From Orenia marismortui DSM 5156 (GTDB lineage: Bacteria; Bacillota; Halanaerobiia; Halobacteroidales; Halobacteroidaceae), in contig NZ_KB900618.1 in the NCBI RefSeq assembly GCF_000379025.1, positions 300,640-364,639 on the forward strand: 64,000 nt of DNA, given 5' to 3'. This document shows, in pieces, positions 1 through 7,676 of the stretch. Each line of letters begins with the position of its first letter. Within the stretch, counting starts at the first letter, position 1. The position numbers and the translations under genes were made by a program. The notes under the pieces are model-generated. The model was given only the letters and a program-made list of their open reading frames with translations, was not told where the DNA came from and searched no databases.

Positions 1-520
1 TATTCTGTTCTAATAAACTTTCAGTCAATTCTAATCCTATATATCCTCCACCAATAACTACAGCTTTCTTAGGGTTATTTACTTCTATAAAATCAACAAT
101 TTTATCGGCATCATGTACATTACGCAAAGAAAAAATATTATCTAACCCTACTCCCGGTAATGGTGGAATAATTGAACTTGCTCCTGTAGCAATTAATAAC
201 TTATCATACTTTAGCTTCTTCTCTTTATTTTTAAGTAAATCTTTAACTATAACCTCTTTGCTATCTACTAATATATCTTCAACAGAATGTTGTGCTTTTA
301 CTTTTGCACCTTTCTTAGCTTCAAATCGCTCTGGGGTATAAATAATAATATCATCACGTTCTTCAACAATATTAGAAATATAATATGGCAATCCACATCC
401 TGAATAAGAAATATCACTGTCTCTTTCAAAAATGATAATTTCTGCATCTGGATTTAATCTTTTAGCACGTGCAGCTGCACTGGTTCCAGCTGCAACTCCA
501 CCAATCACAACTATTTTCAT
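1..520 (-). CDS. CoA-disulfide reductase / NADH oxidase family flavoprotein (3' end outside window)
   Basis: The first 173 codons of a class I pyridine-nucleotide-disulfide oxidoreductase; the rest lies beyond the left edge. An FAD-binding GGVAAG loop is at residues 7-12 and a second Rossmann loop, GGGYIG, for NAD(P)H at 157-162. The motif SYSGCGLPYY places a single redox cysteine at residue 42. This is the arrangement of CoA-disulfide reductase, water-forming NADH oxidase and NADH polysulfide reductase, not the CxxxxC pair of lipoamide or glutathione reductases. The ATG follows a GGAGGAGAT ribosome site. Inferred role: cytoplasmic thiol or oxygen detoxification. The three activities cannot be told apart without the C-terminal half. 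Confidence 0.85.
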   Translation of the reverse strand, partial: MKIVVIGGVAAGTSAAARAKRLNPDAEIIIFERDSDISYSGCGLPYYISNIVEERDDIIIYTPERFEAKKGAKVKAQHSVEDILVDSKEVIVKDLLKNKEKKLKYDKLLIATGASSIIPPLPGVGLDNIFSLRNVHDADKIVDFIEVNNPKKAVVIGGGYIGLELTESLLEQN

Positions 521-847
521 CTTATCTCCTCCTTATATTTATTATATCCAGAGCTGAGCACTCTAAAAATTAATCATAAAATTTATCATAGTCCAATTCG
601 ATATTCTAAACAAGAAATGTCTAACTTTCTTTATTCTTTTAATTTCACTAAAGATTTGATTTTTCCTGCATCTTTTAATAATACCCAAATTCTCTAATCT
701 AATTTTGAAGAGAATAATTGATTTTCTGTATAAGACGATAGTCACTTGTAACTCTTACCTAACAATTTGTTATAATATAAGTATAAGAATCTCTCTTTTA
801 AAGAAAACTGATTAATATTCTCAAAAATTCTGCAATAAAGAAATAAT
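521..847. other. intergenic, no gene seen
   Basis: AT-rich spacer upstream of the flavoprotein. A 60-codon open frame on the minus strand here is rich in K, I and N, lacks a ribosome site and matches no family I know, so it is not called. The flavoprotein promoter must lie here, but no convincing -35/-10 pair was found. Confidence 0.4.
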
Positions 848-871
848 AAAAGCACTCAGCTGAGTGCTTTT
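848..871 (-). terminator. intrinsic terminator of the DUF4912 gene
   Basis: A perfect 24-bp palindrome (arms AAAAGCACTCAG / CTGAGTGCTTTT) lies 38 nt past the stop codon at 910. The flanking A and T runs would make it work on either strand. Confidence 0.7.
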
Positions 872-909
872 ATCTTAATCCTTAATCTATAGTTATTTAT
901 TCTATAAGA

Positions 910-1374
910 CTATAAGTCAATCTGATTAGATTTAATTATAGGAAAGAACTTCTCTTCTGAGTTTAATATTCCTAATTCAACTGTATAACTATGGTCTACT
1001 TTTAAATCATCTAAATAAAGATTACTATCATCTAATTCAACTCTAATATCATTATATTTTTCAACCTTATTATTTCTATCTATACTATAAACTCTTAATA
1101 ATAAAACTACTTCTCTAATATCTTCATAACCAGCTTTAAATAAAGTTTTATTAATTCTATCAAAAGTATACTCCCAATAAATATAAGCTGTCATAGGGTT
1201 CTTTAATCCTAGATGAATATTATTTACATTATATTTATCAGGGATTGAATATTTACTTTCAATATTTTTTACTAAATTGTTAGTTATCCTCTTTTTTTGG
1301 GCTAAACTACTACTTCTAAAAAAATTAGTAGATAAATCATTTTGATTTAAGTACTTCTGCAAACTTTCTATCAT
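910..1374 (-). CDS. DUF4912 domain protein
   Basis: A 154-aa soluble protein whose residues ~45-150 look like DUF4912. The diagnostic part is MTAYIYWEYT at 61-70, the aromatic YxYWE strand of this beta-sandwich domain, followed by alternating strands to the C terminus. The N-terminal ~40 residues are polar and probably flexible. The ATG has an AGGAGG site 10 nt upstream. In Firmicutes, DUF4912 proteins often sit near glycogen or alpha-glucan genes; a GH13 enzyme lies 3.3 kb away here. A carbohydrate-binding or regulatory role is inference, and no catalytic residues can be pointed to. Confidence 0.75.
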   Translation of the reverse strand: MIESLQKYLNQNDLSTNFFRSSSLAQKKRITNNLVKNIESKYSIPDKYNVNNIHLGLKNPMTAYIYWEYTFDRINKTLFKAGYEDIREVVLLLRVYSIDRNNKVEKYNDIRVELDDSNLYLDDLKVDHSYTVELGILNSEEKFFPIIKSNQIDL

Positions 1375-1530
1375 TTTATTCTAACCTCCTAATATACTGA
1401 AATAATTATAGATAATTAATCTGAAAACCTTTATCTTGAAGACTATCTATAATCTACTAAACAAATAAAAAACTAAAAGCATCTAATTTGGAAGAAAATT
1501 TAAATATGAAGTTATGGAGTATAAAGTTAG

Positions 1531-1632
1531 ATTTTTAGGTGATAGGTCATAGGTTAGTAGGTGGTAGTAAAATCTTCCTAACACCTAACTCCCAAACTGT
1601 AGCATTATCTATCTTAAATTCCACTTTGAAAT
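1531..1632 (+). repeat. mosaic TTAGG-type intergenic repeat, copy A
   Basis: Starts with AGGTGATAGGTCATAGG and ends with CACCTAACTCCCAAACTG, then TATCTATCTTAAATT and a CACTTT end. The inner part is a degenerate inverted repeat of TAGG/CCTA units with AATCTTCCTA near the centre. Related copies occur at 4460-4573, 49758-49840, 55811-55924 and 58128-58217. Confidence 0.65.
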
Positions 1633-1827
1633 TGGCTATCTAGAATAGAGTAACTAACTTCATAAGACATCTCCACCATGTATGAAGAAATATAATTATA
1701 CAACTTTTATCTAAATAACTAATATTAGTTATGGTTTTCTATATAAGTTTACTCTTAACTGTTTAAAAATATTACTTTTTGCAGTAAAAATAACTCTATC
1801 TTTAATCATAAGCCTTTCATACTTTAT

Positions 1828-1857
1828 GAGAATAGTAATATTAATATTACTATTCTC
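1828..1857 (-). terminator. perfect palindrome, probable terminator of the Gfo/Idh gene
   Basis: A 30-bp perfect inverted repeat with no loop (arms start GAGAATAGTAATATT), 58 nt past the stop at 1916. It lacks an obvious U-run on the minus strand, so terminator function is likely but not certain. Confidence 0.5.
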
Positions 1858-1915
1858 CCAATTGATTTACTTACTCTGATTTCTACTTATATCTATTTCT
1901 ATACTTCTATCACAA

Positions 1916-2968
1916 TTATAATACCTTAATCTTTTCTAATAAGTTGTCATCTACTTTTACTACTTTCTTTTCTTCAATAGATTTTAAAATAGCTAATATT
2001 GTCTTTAAATCCCATAGTTCTACATCTGGAGTTACAGAAATATCCTCCTGATTAACAAAAGCTTTATAAAAGTTTAATAATTCATTATAAAAACCTTGAT
2101 TAGCTTTGTAGGATATCTGTTCTGAACCTCCATTATTATAAAATACATTAACAACTTCACAGCTTCTTTCTTCTAAATAAATCATACCTTTAGTTCCAAA
2201 AATTCTGCTTCCAATTAAAGGTTTTTGAGCTTCAATTCCACTTGGGAAATAAGCAAAATGTCCTATAACTCCACTCTTAAATTGCATATTAATATTAGCT
2301 GAACGATAAGGCATATACTCTTCTTCTTGGGGACTTCCAAAAGCATGTAAACTATCAATTGCTCCAAAGATATGGCGAAGACCTGCTAAATTATGAATAG
2401 CTCCATCTAATAATCTCCCTCCAGGAAAATCAGGGTGCTGTCTCCATTCTTTAGCAGCAAAACTATCAGCTATCATCTCTTGAGGAAAGTTAACTACATA
2501 ATTACTAATAAAATAGATAATATCACCAATCTTTTTTTGCTCGATTAAATTCTTAATTATATTATTCTCCTCATTATATCTAAAATTTTCTGCAATCATA
2601 ATATTATTGCCATATTTTTTAGAGAAATTACTATATTCTCTGGCATCTTCTAGATTAGTAGCCAAAGGTTTTTCACAAATTATATCAATTCCTGTTTTAG
2701 CAATATCCTTCGATACCGAGAAATTATCTGGTATAGGTACTGTAATATCTACAGCATCTAAATTTTCATGATTAATCATTTCACGATAATCTTTGTAAGC
2801 CTTGTCTTGGCTAATATTTACCATCTGGGTTGCTTTAATAGCTTGCTCTAAATTCACATCTGAACAAGATACTATATCATATTTATCCTGAAGTTGTTCA
2901 TAGGCTGGATAATGTAACCTCTCCCAAGCCAATCCACATCCAACTATGCCAATTCGTAATTTCTTCAT
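1916..2968 (-). CDS. Gfo/Idh/MocA family NAD(P)-dependent oxidoreductase
   Basis: A cytoplasmic dehydrogenase of the usual family length (~350 aa). The N-terminal Rossmann domain begins LRIGIVGCGLAWERLHYPA, with the GxGxxG-like dinucleotide loop at residues ~7-13. The hallmark EKP motif (DIICEKPLATNLEDA) is at ~99-101; its lysine contacts cofactor and substrate. A C-terminal alpha/beta substrate domain follows, including GGRLLDGAIH. These enzymes oxidise or reduce sugars, inositols or other polyols; the substrate is not evident. An in-frame TTG lies one codon upstream; the ATG is preferred. GGGAG lies 10 nt before it. Transcribed alone. Confidence 0.85.
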   Translation of the reverse strand: MKKLRIGIVGCGLAWERLHYPAYEQLQDKYDIVSCSDVNLEQAIKATQMVNISQDKAYKDYREMINHENLDAVDITVPIPDNFSVSKDIAKTGIDIICEKPLATNLEDAREYSNFSKKYGNNIMIAENFRYNEENNIIKNLIEQKKIGDIIYFISNYVVNFPQEMIADSFAAKEWRQHPDFPGGRLLDGAIHNLAGLRHIFGAIDSLHAFGSPQEEEYMPYRSANINMQFKSGVIGHFAYFPSGIEAQKPLIGSRIFGTKGMIYLEERSCEVVNVFYNNGGSEQISYKANQGFYNELLNFYKAFVNQEDISVTPDVELWDLKTILAILKSIEEKKVVKVDDNLLEKIKVL

Positions 2969-3070
2969 CAAATATCAACTCCCATAATTATTGTTATTTT
3001 TATTATTAGCTAAATTGCCCTTCCATACTCCATCAAATATATTCTACCCTTAATGCTAAGTTAAAAAAAT

Positions 3071-3096
3071 AAAAAGCTCCTAATTAGGAGCTTTTT
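3071..3096 (-). terminator. intrinsic terminator of the diguanylate cyclase gene
   Basis: A perfect 26-bp palindrome AAAAAGCTCCTAA/TTAGGAGCTTTTT, 12 nt past the stop at 3108, with a U-run. Confidence 0.8.
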
Positions 3097-3107
3097 ATTA
3101 CTATTAT

Positions 3108-4235
3108 TCAGCTAGATACAACTTTATTTTTCCCTCTATTCTTAGCCTGATACAACCTTTGATCTGCAAGGTTTAATATTGTCAATGGATCATTAGTATA
3201 AAAATCTTCAAAACCAGCCAAACCTATACTTACTGTCACATGACCTCTAATACTTTTATCATTAAAATCAAATTCACAGTCTTCAATTCCTACTCTAATA
3301 TCTCTAATAGCCTTTAAGACTCTTCTCCTAGATGACTTCAAAAATAATATTGCAAACTCTTCACCACCATATCTACAAACTAAATCTTTGGAAGAAGTAG
3401 ATTCTTTCATTATTTCAACAACCTTCTTCAATACACTATCTCCAACAATATGGCCATAAATATCATTTATTCTCTTAAAATCATCTATATCAATAATCGC
3501 TATCCCTAAGTTAATTTTTGAGGATGATTTATTTTCTTCTAATATATCCTCTACTAAATCTTTTAGTGATTGATCAAAAAACATTCTATTATATGCACCA
3601 GTAAGACCATCAATTTCAGAAATCTTTCTCAATTCTTCATTAAGTTTTTCAGTCGCCTTATAATATCTATAAATTATAAAAGACATTCCCAAGATACTTA
3701 ATATTATATTAGCCAATCCGATATTAACCACTGTTACTCTACTTAATCTATATAAAATAGAATAATCAGCTGTTATTATATATGATATGCTAAGTGTAAT
3801 TGTAATTAATAAAACTTCAATAATCTTCACTTTTAACTTCAAAAAAGTTGAGAACATTGTGAAGATAATTAGCCCAATTGAATAAAGATAAAAGTTACTT
3901 TCCCATCCAAAACAGACCGTCGCCAAAAATGAATGGGAAATAATTTCGAATATAGTGATATGATAAGCCAAACTAAGCTTAGCTTTACAATTTATTATTA
4001 GATTAAAGATATAAACTAAACAGCTAAATATATTAAAGATTGTCATTATCTTTATATTTAAAAAGGCAAATAACAATATCATCAGAAAATGTATCCCTAA
4101 ACAAAGTAAATATACATAATTTGAAAAAATATAAAATCTAAAATCTTTATCTCTAATATTTTTATTATTAAAGTTATTACCCCCTTTAAATATAAACATT
4201 AAAGATCTTATTTCATCTTTTAATTTTGCTAATAT
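3108..4235 (-). CDS. membrane-anchored diguanylate cyclase (GGDEF)
   Basis: About six hydrophobic segments fill the N-terminal half. A short linker (YKATEKLNEELRKISEIDGL) leads into a complete GGDEF domain: DGLTGAYNR, then DIDDFKRINDIYGH with the metal-binding aspartates, and RYGGEEFAILF as the active-site loop. The active site is intact, so c-di-GMP synthesis from two GTP at the membrane is expected; no RxxD inhibitory site is obvious. No known N-terminal sensor domain is recognised. Start: a strong AAGAAGG site points to ATA at 4235-4233 (8-nt spacing). The upstream ATG codons at 4322 and 4259 lack ribosome sites, and a GTG at 4244 lies inside the site itself. The start is therefore uncertain. 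Confidence 0.85.
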   Translation of the reverse strand: MLAKLKDEIRSLMFIFKGGNNFNNKNIRDKDFRFYIFSNYVYLLCLGIHFLMILLFAFLNIKIMTIFNIFSCLVYIFNLIINCKAKLSLAYHITIFEIISHSFLATVCFGWESNFYLYSIGLIIFTMFSTFLKLKVKIIEVLLITITLSISYIITADYSILYRLSRVTVVNIGLANIILSILGMSFIIYRYYKATEKLNEELRKISEIDGLTGAYNRMFFDQSLKDLVEDILEENKSSSKINLGIAIIDIDDFKRINDIYGHIVGDSVLKKVVEIMKESTSSKDLVCRYGGEEFAILFLKSSRRRVLKAIRDIRVGIEDCEFDFNDKSIRGHVTVSIGLAGFEDFYTNDPLTILNLADQRLYQAKNRGKNKVVSS

Positions 4236-4459
4236 AATAATCACCTTCTTTCTTAGCATATAACAAAATTTTAATTTTAAAGATAATGATTCTAAAATAT
4301 ATAAAATAAAGATAAATTGCAATTTAAAGTCTTATATGACAAAATTTTATTATGATACCATATTTCAATACTCACTAGTAAAAACCTTTTTATATCTCAA
4401 AACTAGTCTATTTATTTTTTAGAGCTTTAAATTAGATCTCTAGCAATAAGCAAGTATCG

Positions 4460-4573
4460 TTTAAGATAGATAAAGTGACATTTTCGGAGTTAGGCGTTAG
4501 GAAATGGGAGGTAGGAAGACCTTACTATCCCCTATGACCTATCACCTAGCACCTAAAAGTGTCTCTTTATCCC
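4460..4573 (-). repeat. mosaic TTAGG-type intergenic repeat, copy B
   Basis: Opposite orientation to copy A. It opens TTAAGATAGATAAAGTGACA then TTTTCGGAGTTAGGCGTTAGG, and closes CACCTAAAAGTGTCTC then TTTATCCC. The ends form a 16-17 bp imperfect inverted repeat (GATAAAGTGACATTTT against AAAAGTGTCTCTTTATC), with TAGG/CCTA units inside. Confidence 0.65.
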
Positions 4574-4594
4574 CATTAAGCAGCACTAGCGTAT

Positions 4595-4634
4595 AAAAAG
4601 ATCTGTGAGAATTTGAATTCTCACAGATCTTTTT
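4595..4634 (-). terminator. intrinsic terminator of the GH13 gene
   Basis: A 19-bp perfect stem beginning AAAAAGATCTGTGAGAATT with a 2-nt centre, ending in TTTTT, just past the stop at 4642. Symmetrical, so it could act on both strands. Confidence 0.85.
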
Positions 4635-4641
4635 ATCTAAT

Positions 4642-5973
4642 TTATAACTCACTTAACATCACTTTATCATCATCTTTATCAACATTTACTTTAAAAATTA
4701 TAGGCTTTACTCCTAACTTTAACTTAGAATCTTTGACTTTAACTATTTTATTATCTAGCAACGATTTATACTTACCATCTGGAATAGCTAAAGTGATATG
4801 ACCAGATTTATGTTCTAAATTGAATACTCCTAAGATCAATTTACTATCTTGTTCATAACTAGCAACTACTACCCCAGGCTTACTTGAATCTAAGATTTCA
4901 TAATATCCTTCAGCAAAGATTTTATCCTCTTTTATCCTTCCTAAAGTTTTTAATAAATCAACATAATCTTCATTTAGTAAATCCCACTCTATTGGATCAT
5001 GATCAAATAAGCTTGGAGTACTATCTTCTTCAGTCTCTTGACCTCCATGAATCAAAGTTAAACCTTGTTGAAAGTAGTAAAAAGCAGTCCAATTAACTAA
5101 ATCTTCTTCCACCATAAACCACTTTCTTGCTCTTGCTTGGTCATGATTTTCGATAAATCTCATCTTTACATAGTTATCTGGATAAATGTATTCTTGTGCT
5201 TTAACTTTATCTATATATTGTCCAAAGGAAATTTTACCTTCCATATATTTTTTAAAATACAAGAAAGTATCATAATCATAACTCACATCAAAGGCTTGAT
5301 AAACTTCTGAATCAGATAATCCTACAAAACCATTCTTTCTTAATGCTTTAAGAAAATCAGGTTCTATACTTTCAGCCAACCATATTATACCTCCTCTTAG
5401 TTGAGCAACCTCTTTTCTAGCCCTTTTCCAAAATTCAAGGGGCAACATTGGTGCTACATCACAGCGAAAACCATCTACTCCAATTTCTACCCAATATTTA
5501 AGCACATCAATTTGATAATCCCATAATTCTTTATTTTTATAATCTAAGTCTATAACATCATACCAATCGCCAACCTTATTTCCAACTTGATCATCAGACC
5601 TTCTATAAAACCATTCAGGGTGATCTTCAAATAATTTAGAATCATGAGAAGTATGATTATATACAACATCAATCATAACCTTCATATCTAGATTATGTGC
5701 TTGATCTATTAAATTCTTAAAATCATCTAAAGTACCATATTCTGGATTAATAGCTTTATAGTCTTTAATAGAATAAGGACAACCCAATTCTCCCTTTTTA
5801 TTCTTCTGACCAATAGGATGAATTGGCATTAACCACAAAATATCTGTTCCTAAATCTTTAATTCTATCTAAATCTGCTATTACATCATTAAAAGTACCAT
5901 TTTCACTGTGATTTCTTACATAAACCTCATAAATAATCTGATTTCTTAACTCAATAGGTGTATCAATCGCCAT
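4642..5973 (-). CDS. intracellular GH13 alpha-amylase family glycosidase
   Basis: 443 aa without a signal peptide, so cytoplasmic. All four GH13 regions are present: DVVYNH (102-107), GFRCDVAP with nucleophile Asp172, WLAESIEP with acid/base Glu201, and FIENHDQ (273-279) with the transition-state Asp278. After the barrel a short C-terminal beta domain (~370-443) follows. It should hydrolyse or rearrange alpha-1,4/1,6 glucans or maltodextrins; exact specificity (amylase, neopullulanase, maltogenic) cannot be read off. Start ATG follows AAGGAGGACT. A LacI-type operator-like palindrome lies upstream (6020-6031). It belongs with malQ, glgC, CBM25 and DUF4912 genes elsewhere in the window. Confidence 0.9.
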   Translation of the reverse strand: MAIDTPIELRNQIIYEVYVRNHSENGTFNDVIADLDRIKDLGTDILWLMPIHPIGQKNKKGELGCPYSIKDYKAINPEYGTLDDFKNLIDQAHNLDMKVMIDVVYNHTSHDSKLFEDHPEWFYRRSDDQVGNKVGDWYDVIDLDYKNKELWDYQIDVLKYWVEIGVDGFRCDVAPMLPLEFWKRARKEVAQLRGGIIWLAESIEPDFLKALRKNGFVGLSDSEVYQAFDVSYDYDTFLYFKKYMEGKISFGQYIDKVKAQEYIYPDNYVKMRFIENHDQARARKWFMVEEDLVNWTAFYYFQQGLTLIHGGQETEEDSTPSLFDHDPIEWDLLNEDYVDLLKTLGRIKEDKIFAEGYYEILDSSKPGVVVASYEQDSKLILGVFNLEHKSGHITLAIPDGKYKSLLDNKIVKVKDSKLKLGVKPIIFKVNVDKDDDKVMLSEL

Positions 5974-6019
5974 TTAAAGTCCTCCTTTTATAATCTATTA
6001 ATAAATTAATTCGACTCAC

Positions 6020-6031
6020 GAAAACGATTTC
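6020..6031. promoter_or_regulatory. candidate LacI/CcpA-type operator upstream of GH13
   Basis: GAAAACGATTTC is palindromic except at its centre, with the central CG of LacI-family and cre sites. It lies ~47 nt upstream of the GH13 start. Compare the stronger site upstream of galT (56972-56985). Inference only. Confidence 0.35.
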
Positions 6032-6343
6032 CTTCATAAAAATAATCCTAAAGTAGGATTAGACAGGTATAAATTTATATTTTAGTAATTTACAATATAT
6101 TATTGATCATTAATAATCAAAACCATATAACCCCAAATATTAAGTAATAATTTATAAATATTGTATCAGTTTTTTTATTAATTAGAGAACTTGGATTTTA
6201 TTCTTTTAATTATACCTACGAGCTTAAAAGATGAATCTTGGTGTAAAGCATTAAATATTTTCAATTATAAATTGATATAAAGGGCATATTTGAATTTTAT
6301 TCTAAGATCAGATATTTATATAAACTGATAACTATAAGTAATA
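6032..6343. other. intergenic, no gene seen
   Basis: AT-rich spacer between the GH13 promoter side and the mntP terminator. No open frame with a ribosome site and no clear repeat. Confidence 0.4.
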
Positions 6344-6379
6344 AAACCCCTGTAGCTTATTAATAAGCTACAGGGGTTT
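6344..6379 (-). terminator. intrinsic terminator of mntP
   Basis: A stem AAACCCCTGTAGCTTAT / ATAAGCTACAGGGGTTT with a 2-nt loop, 15 nt past the stop. Confidence 0.85.
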
Positions 6380-6393
6380 AAATTAATCATTTC

Positions 6394-6948
6394 TTAAATT
6401 ATATCCATCAACATATTAAGTCCAAAGATAACTAAAATAGCTCCTCCTAAATAATTAGCATATCTCTCAACTATTCCAAAATTCTTAATATATTTAACAA
6501 TCATTAATGAAAGAGCAGTTAATATAGCTGTTATTACTGCAATAGTAGTACCATTACTAAGTATAGGAATTATACTTAAATTATATAACACTGAAAAGCC
6601 AATACCTAAAGCATCAATACTTACACTTATCCCCAATATTATATAAGTCCAAGGGCTAAAATCCATATACACACAAGCATCATCACTTTCATAACCTTCT
6701 TTTAAAAATAAGATTCCAATTATTAATATAATAATTCCACCTATGTAATTGCCAAAATCAAAGAGATTACTATTAATATAATTCCCTAATTGAGCCCCAA
6801 TTATAGCAAATAATCCTTGGAAAAATCCAAAAGAAAGTACTATTAAAAACTTTTCTTTGGCTCTTAATTGATTTCCACATCCCAAACCTAACGCCACTGC
6901 AAAAGCATCTAAAGCTAATGCAACAGCAATAAAAATAATATTTGTCAT
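6394..6948 (-). CDS. mntP: MntP-like manganese efflux pump
   Basis: 184 aa, the usual MntP length, with six predicted membrane segments. Two pseudo-repeats each begin with the family's membrane aspartate motif: ALDAFAVALGLGCG near the N terminus and SVSIDALGIGFSV near residue 110. Family knowledge: MntP exports Mn(II) across the cytoplasmic membrane. The ATG has AGGAGTGAT upstream. It lies 54 nt downstream of the Dabb gene and is probably cotranscribed. No yybP-ykoY (manganese) riboswitch is visible upstream. The related YtaF sporulation proteins are an alternative, but the length and motif spacing favour MntP. Confidence 0.8.
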   Translation of the reverse strand: MTNIIFIAVALALDAFAVALGLGCGNQLRAKEKFLIVLSFGFFQGLFAIIGAQLGNYINSNLFDFGNYIGGIIILIIGILFLKEGYESDDACVYMDFSPWTYIILGISVSIDALGIGFSVLYNLSIIPILSNGTTIAVITAILTALSLMIVKYIKNFGIVERYANYLGGAILVIFGLNMLMDII

Positions 6949-7002
6949 TTTATCACTCCTACTTCTTATATTACTGCTTCAAATAAGATCTATCTTAGCA
7001 AT

Positions 7003-7308
7003 TTAAAGCTTATAATCAACTACAGCTCTATCTTTAGTTATTTCTCTTATAAATTCAGCCACCTTCAAATGAGCTGGATCCTTCTGATATTTCTCTAGAT
7101 CTTCTTCACTAGCAAACTCTGAATATAATACTAAATCATAAGCTGCCTCAGAAGAATTAAGATTGACCCCTACTTCAATAAACTTAATTTCTTCTATCTC
7201 TCCCTTTAAACCTTCTAATATCTTTTTAGCCTTCTGAGCATTCTCTGCTTGTTCTGCTCCCATTATTGTAGACTCTTTTAGTTTCCACATTACAATATGC
7301 TTAATCAT
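7003..7308 (-). CDS. Dabb (stress-responsive A/B barrel) family protein
   Basis: A 101-aa ferredoxin-like barrel protein. It starts MIKHIVMWKLKE, the first strand and metal- or substrate-facing histidine typical of Dabb proteins, and contains YDLVLYSEFASEEDLEKYQK and HLKVAEFI in the expected order. The domain dimerises; members range from stress proteins to small-molecule cyclases, and nothing here specifies the reaction. Start: ATG at 7308 is chosen because GGGAGGAAT lies just before it. A TTG five codons earlier is part of that ribosome site. First gene of a probable two-gene unit with mntP. Confidence 0.85.
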   Translation of the reverse strand: MIKHIVMWKLKESTIMGAEQAENAQKAKKILEGLKGEIEEIKFIEVGVNLNSSEAAYDLVLYSEFASEEDLEKYQKDPAHLKVAEFIREITKDRAVVDYKL

Positions 7309-7662
7309 AGTTATTCCTCCCAATAATAAAATTTAATTATTACATAAGTATATTATTTAAGCTTTTTTTATAATTTCCCTTCCTCTCTAAAATATTAATT
7401 CTATAAATTCTTATAAATTATCACTAAACTTATTCTTAAAATAAATTATTAGAGATAAATTCTTTATAATCTTAATTCATTAATTGATAATACCTGGCTA
7501 TTTTTTAAAAATATATTCTATATCTAGTAATATTATTAATTTTTCCAAAATATCTTATTCTAATAAATCAGAAGTTAATAACTTAATATAAAAATAGCTA
7601 AGCTCAAGAAAAGGTTTTAAAAAACTAATCCCTAATATATAATGATAATAGATTCTATTAAT
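7309..7662. other. divergent intergenic region
   Basis: About 350 AT-rich bases between the leftward Dabb/mntP unit and the rightward phosphatase gene. It must carry both promoters, but no good -35/-10 pair or structured RNA was found. Confidence 0.4.
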
Positions 7663-7676
7663 AGGAGCTGATTAAA

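Larger units (their letters stand above)
1375..1915. other. long intergenic gap with one mosaic repeat
   Basis: No open frame with a ribosome site. The gap holds repeat copy A (1531-1632) and a perfect palindrome (1828-1857); the rest is AT-rich and featureless. Confidence 0.5.

Noticed and set aside
563-745. 60-codon minus-strand frame between the flavoprotein and DUF4912 genes
   Set aside because: No ribosome site, low-complexity K/I/N/F content as expected for AT-rich non-coding DNA, no family resemblance.
6949-7002. Manganese (yybP-ykoY) riboswitch expected before mntP
   Set aside because: Only 54 nt separate mntP from the Dabb gene and no conserved core is visible there or upstream of Dabb.
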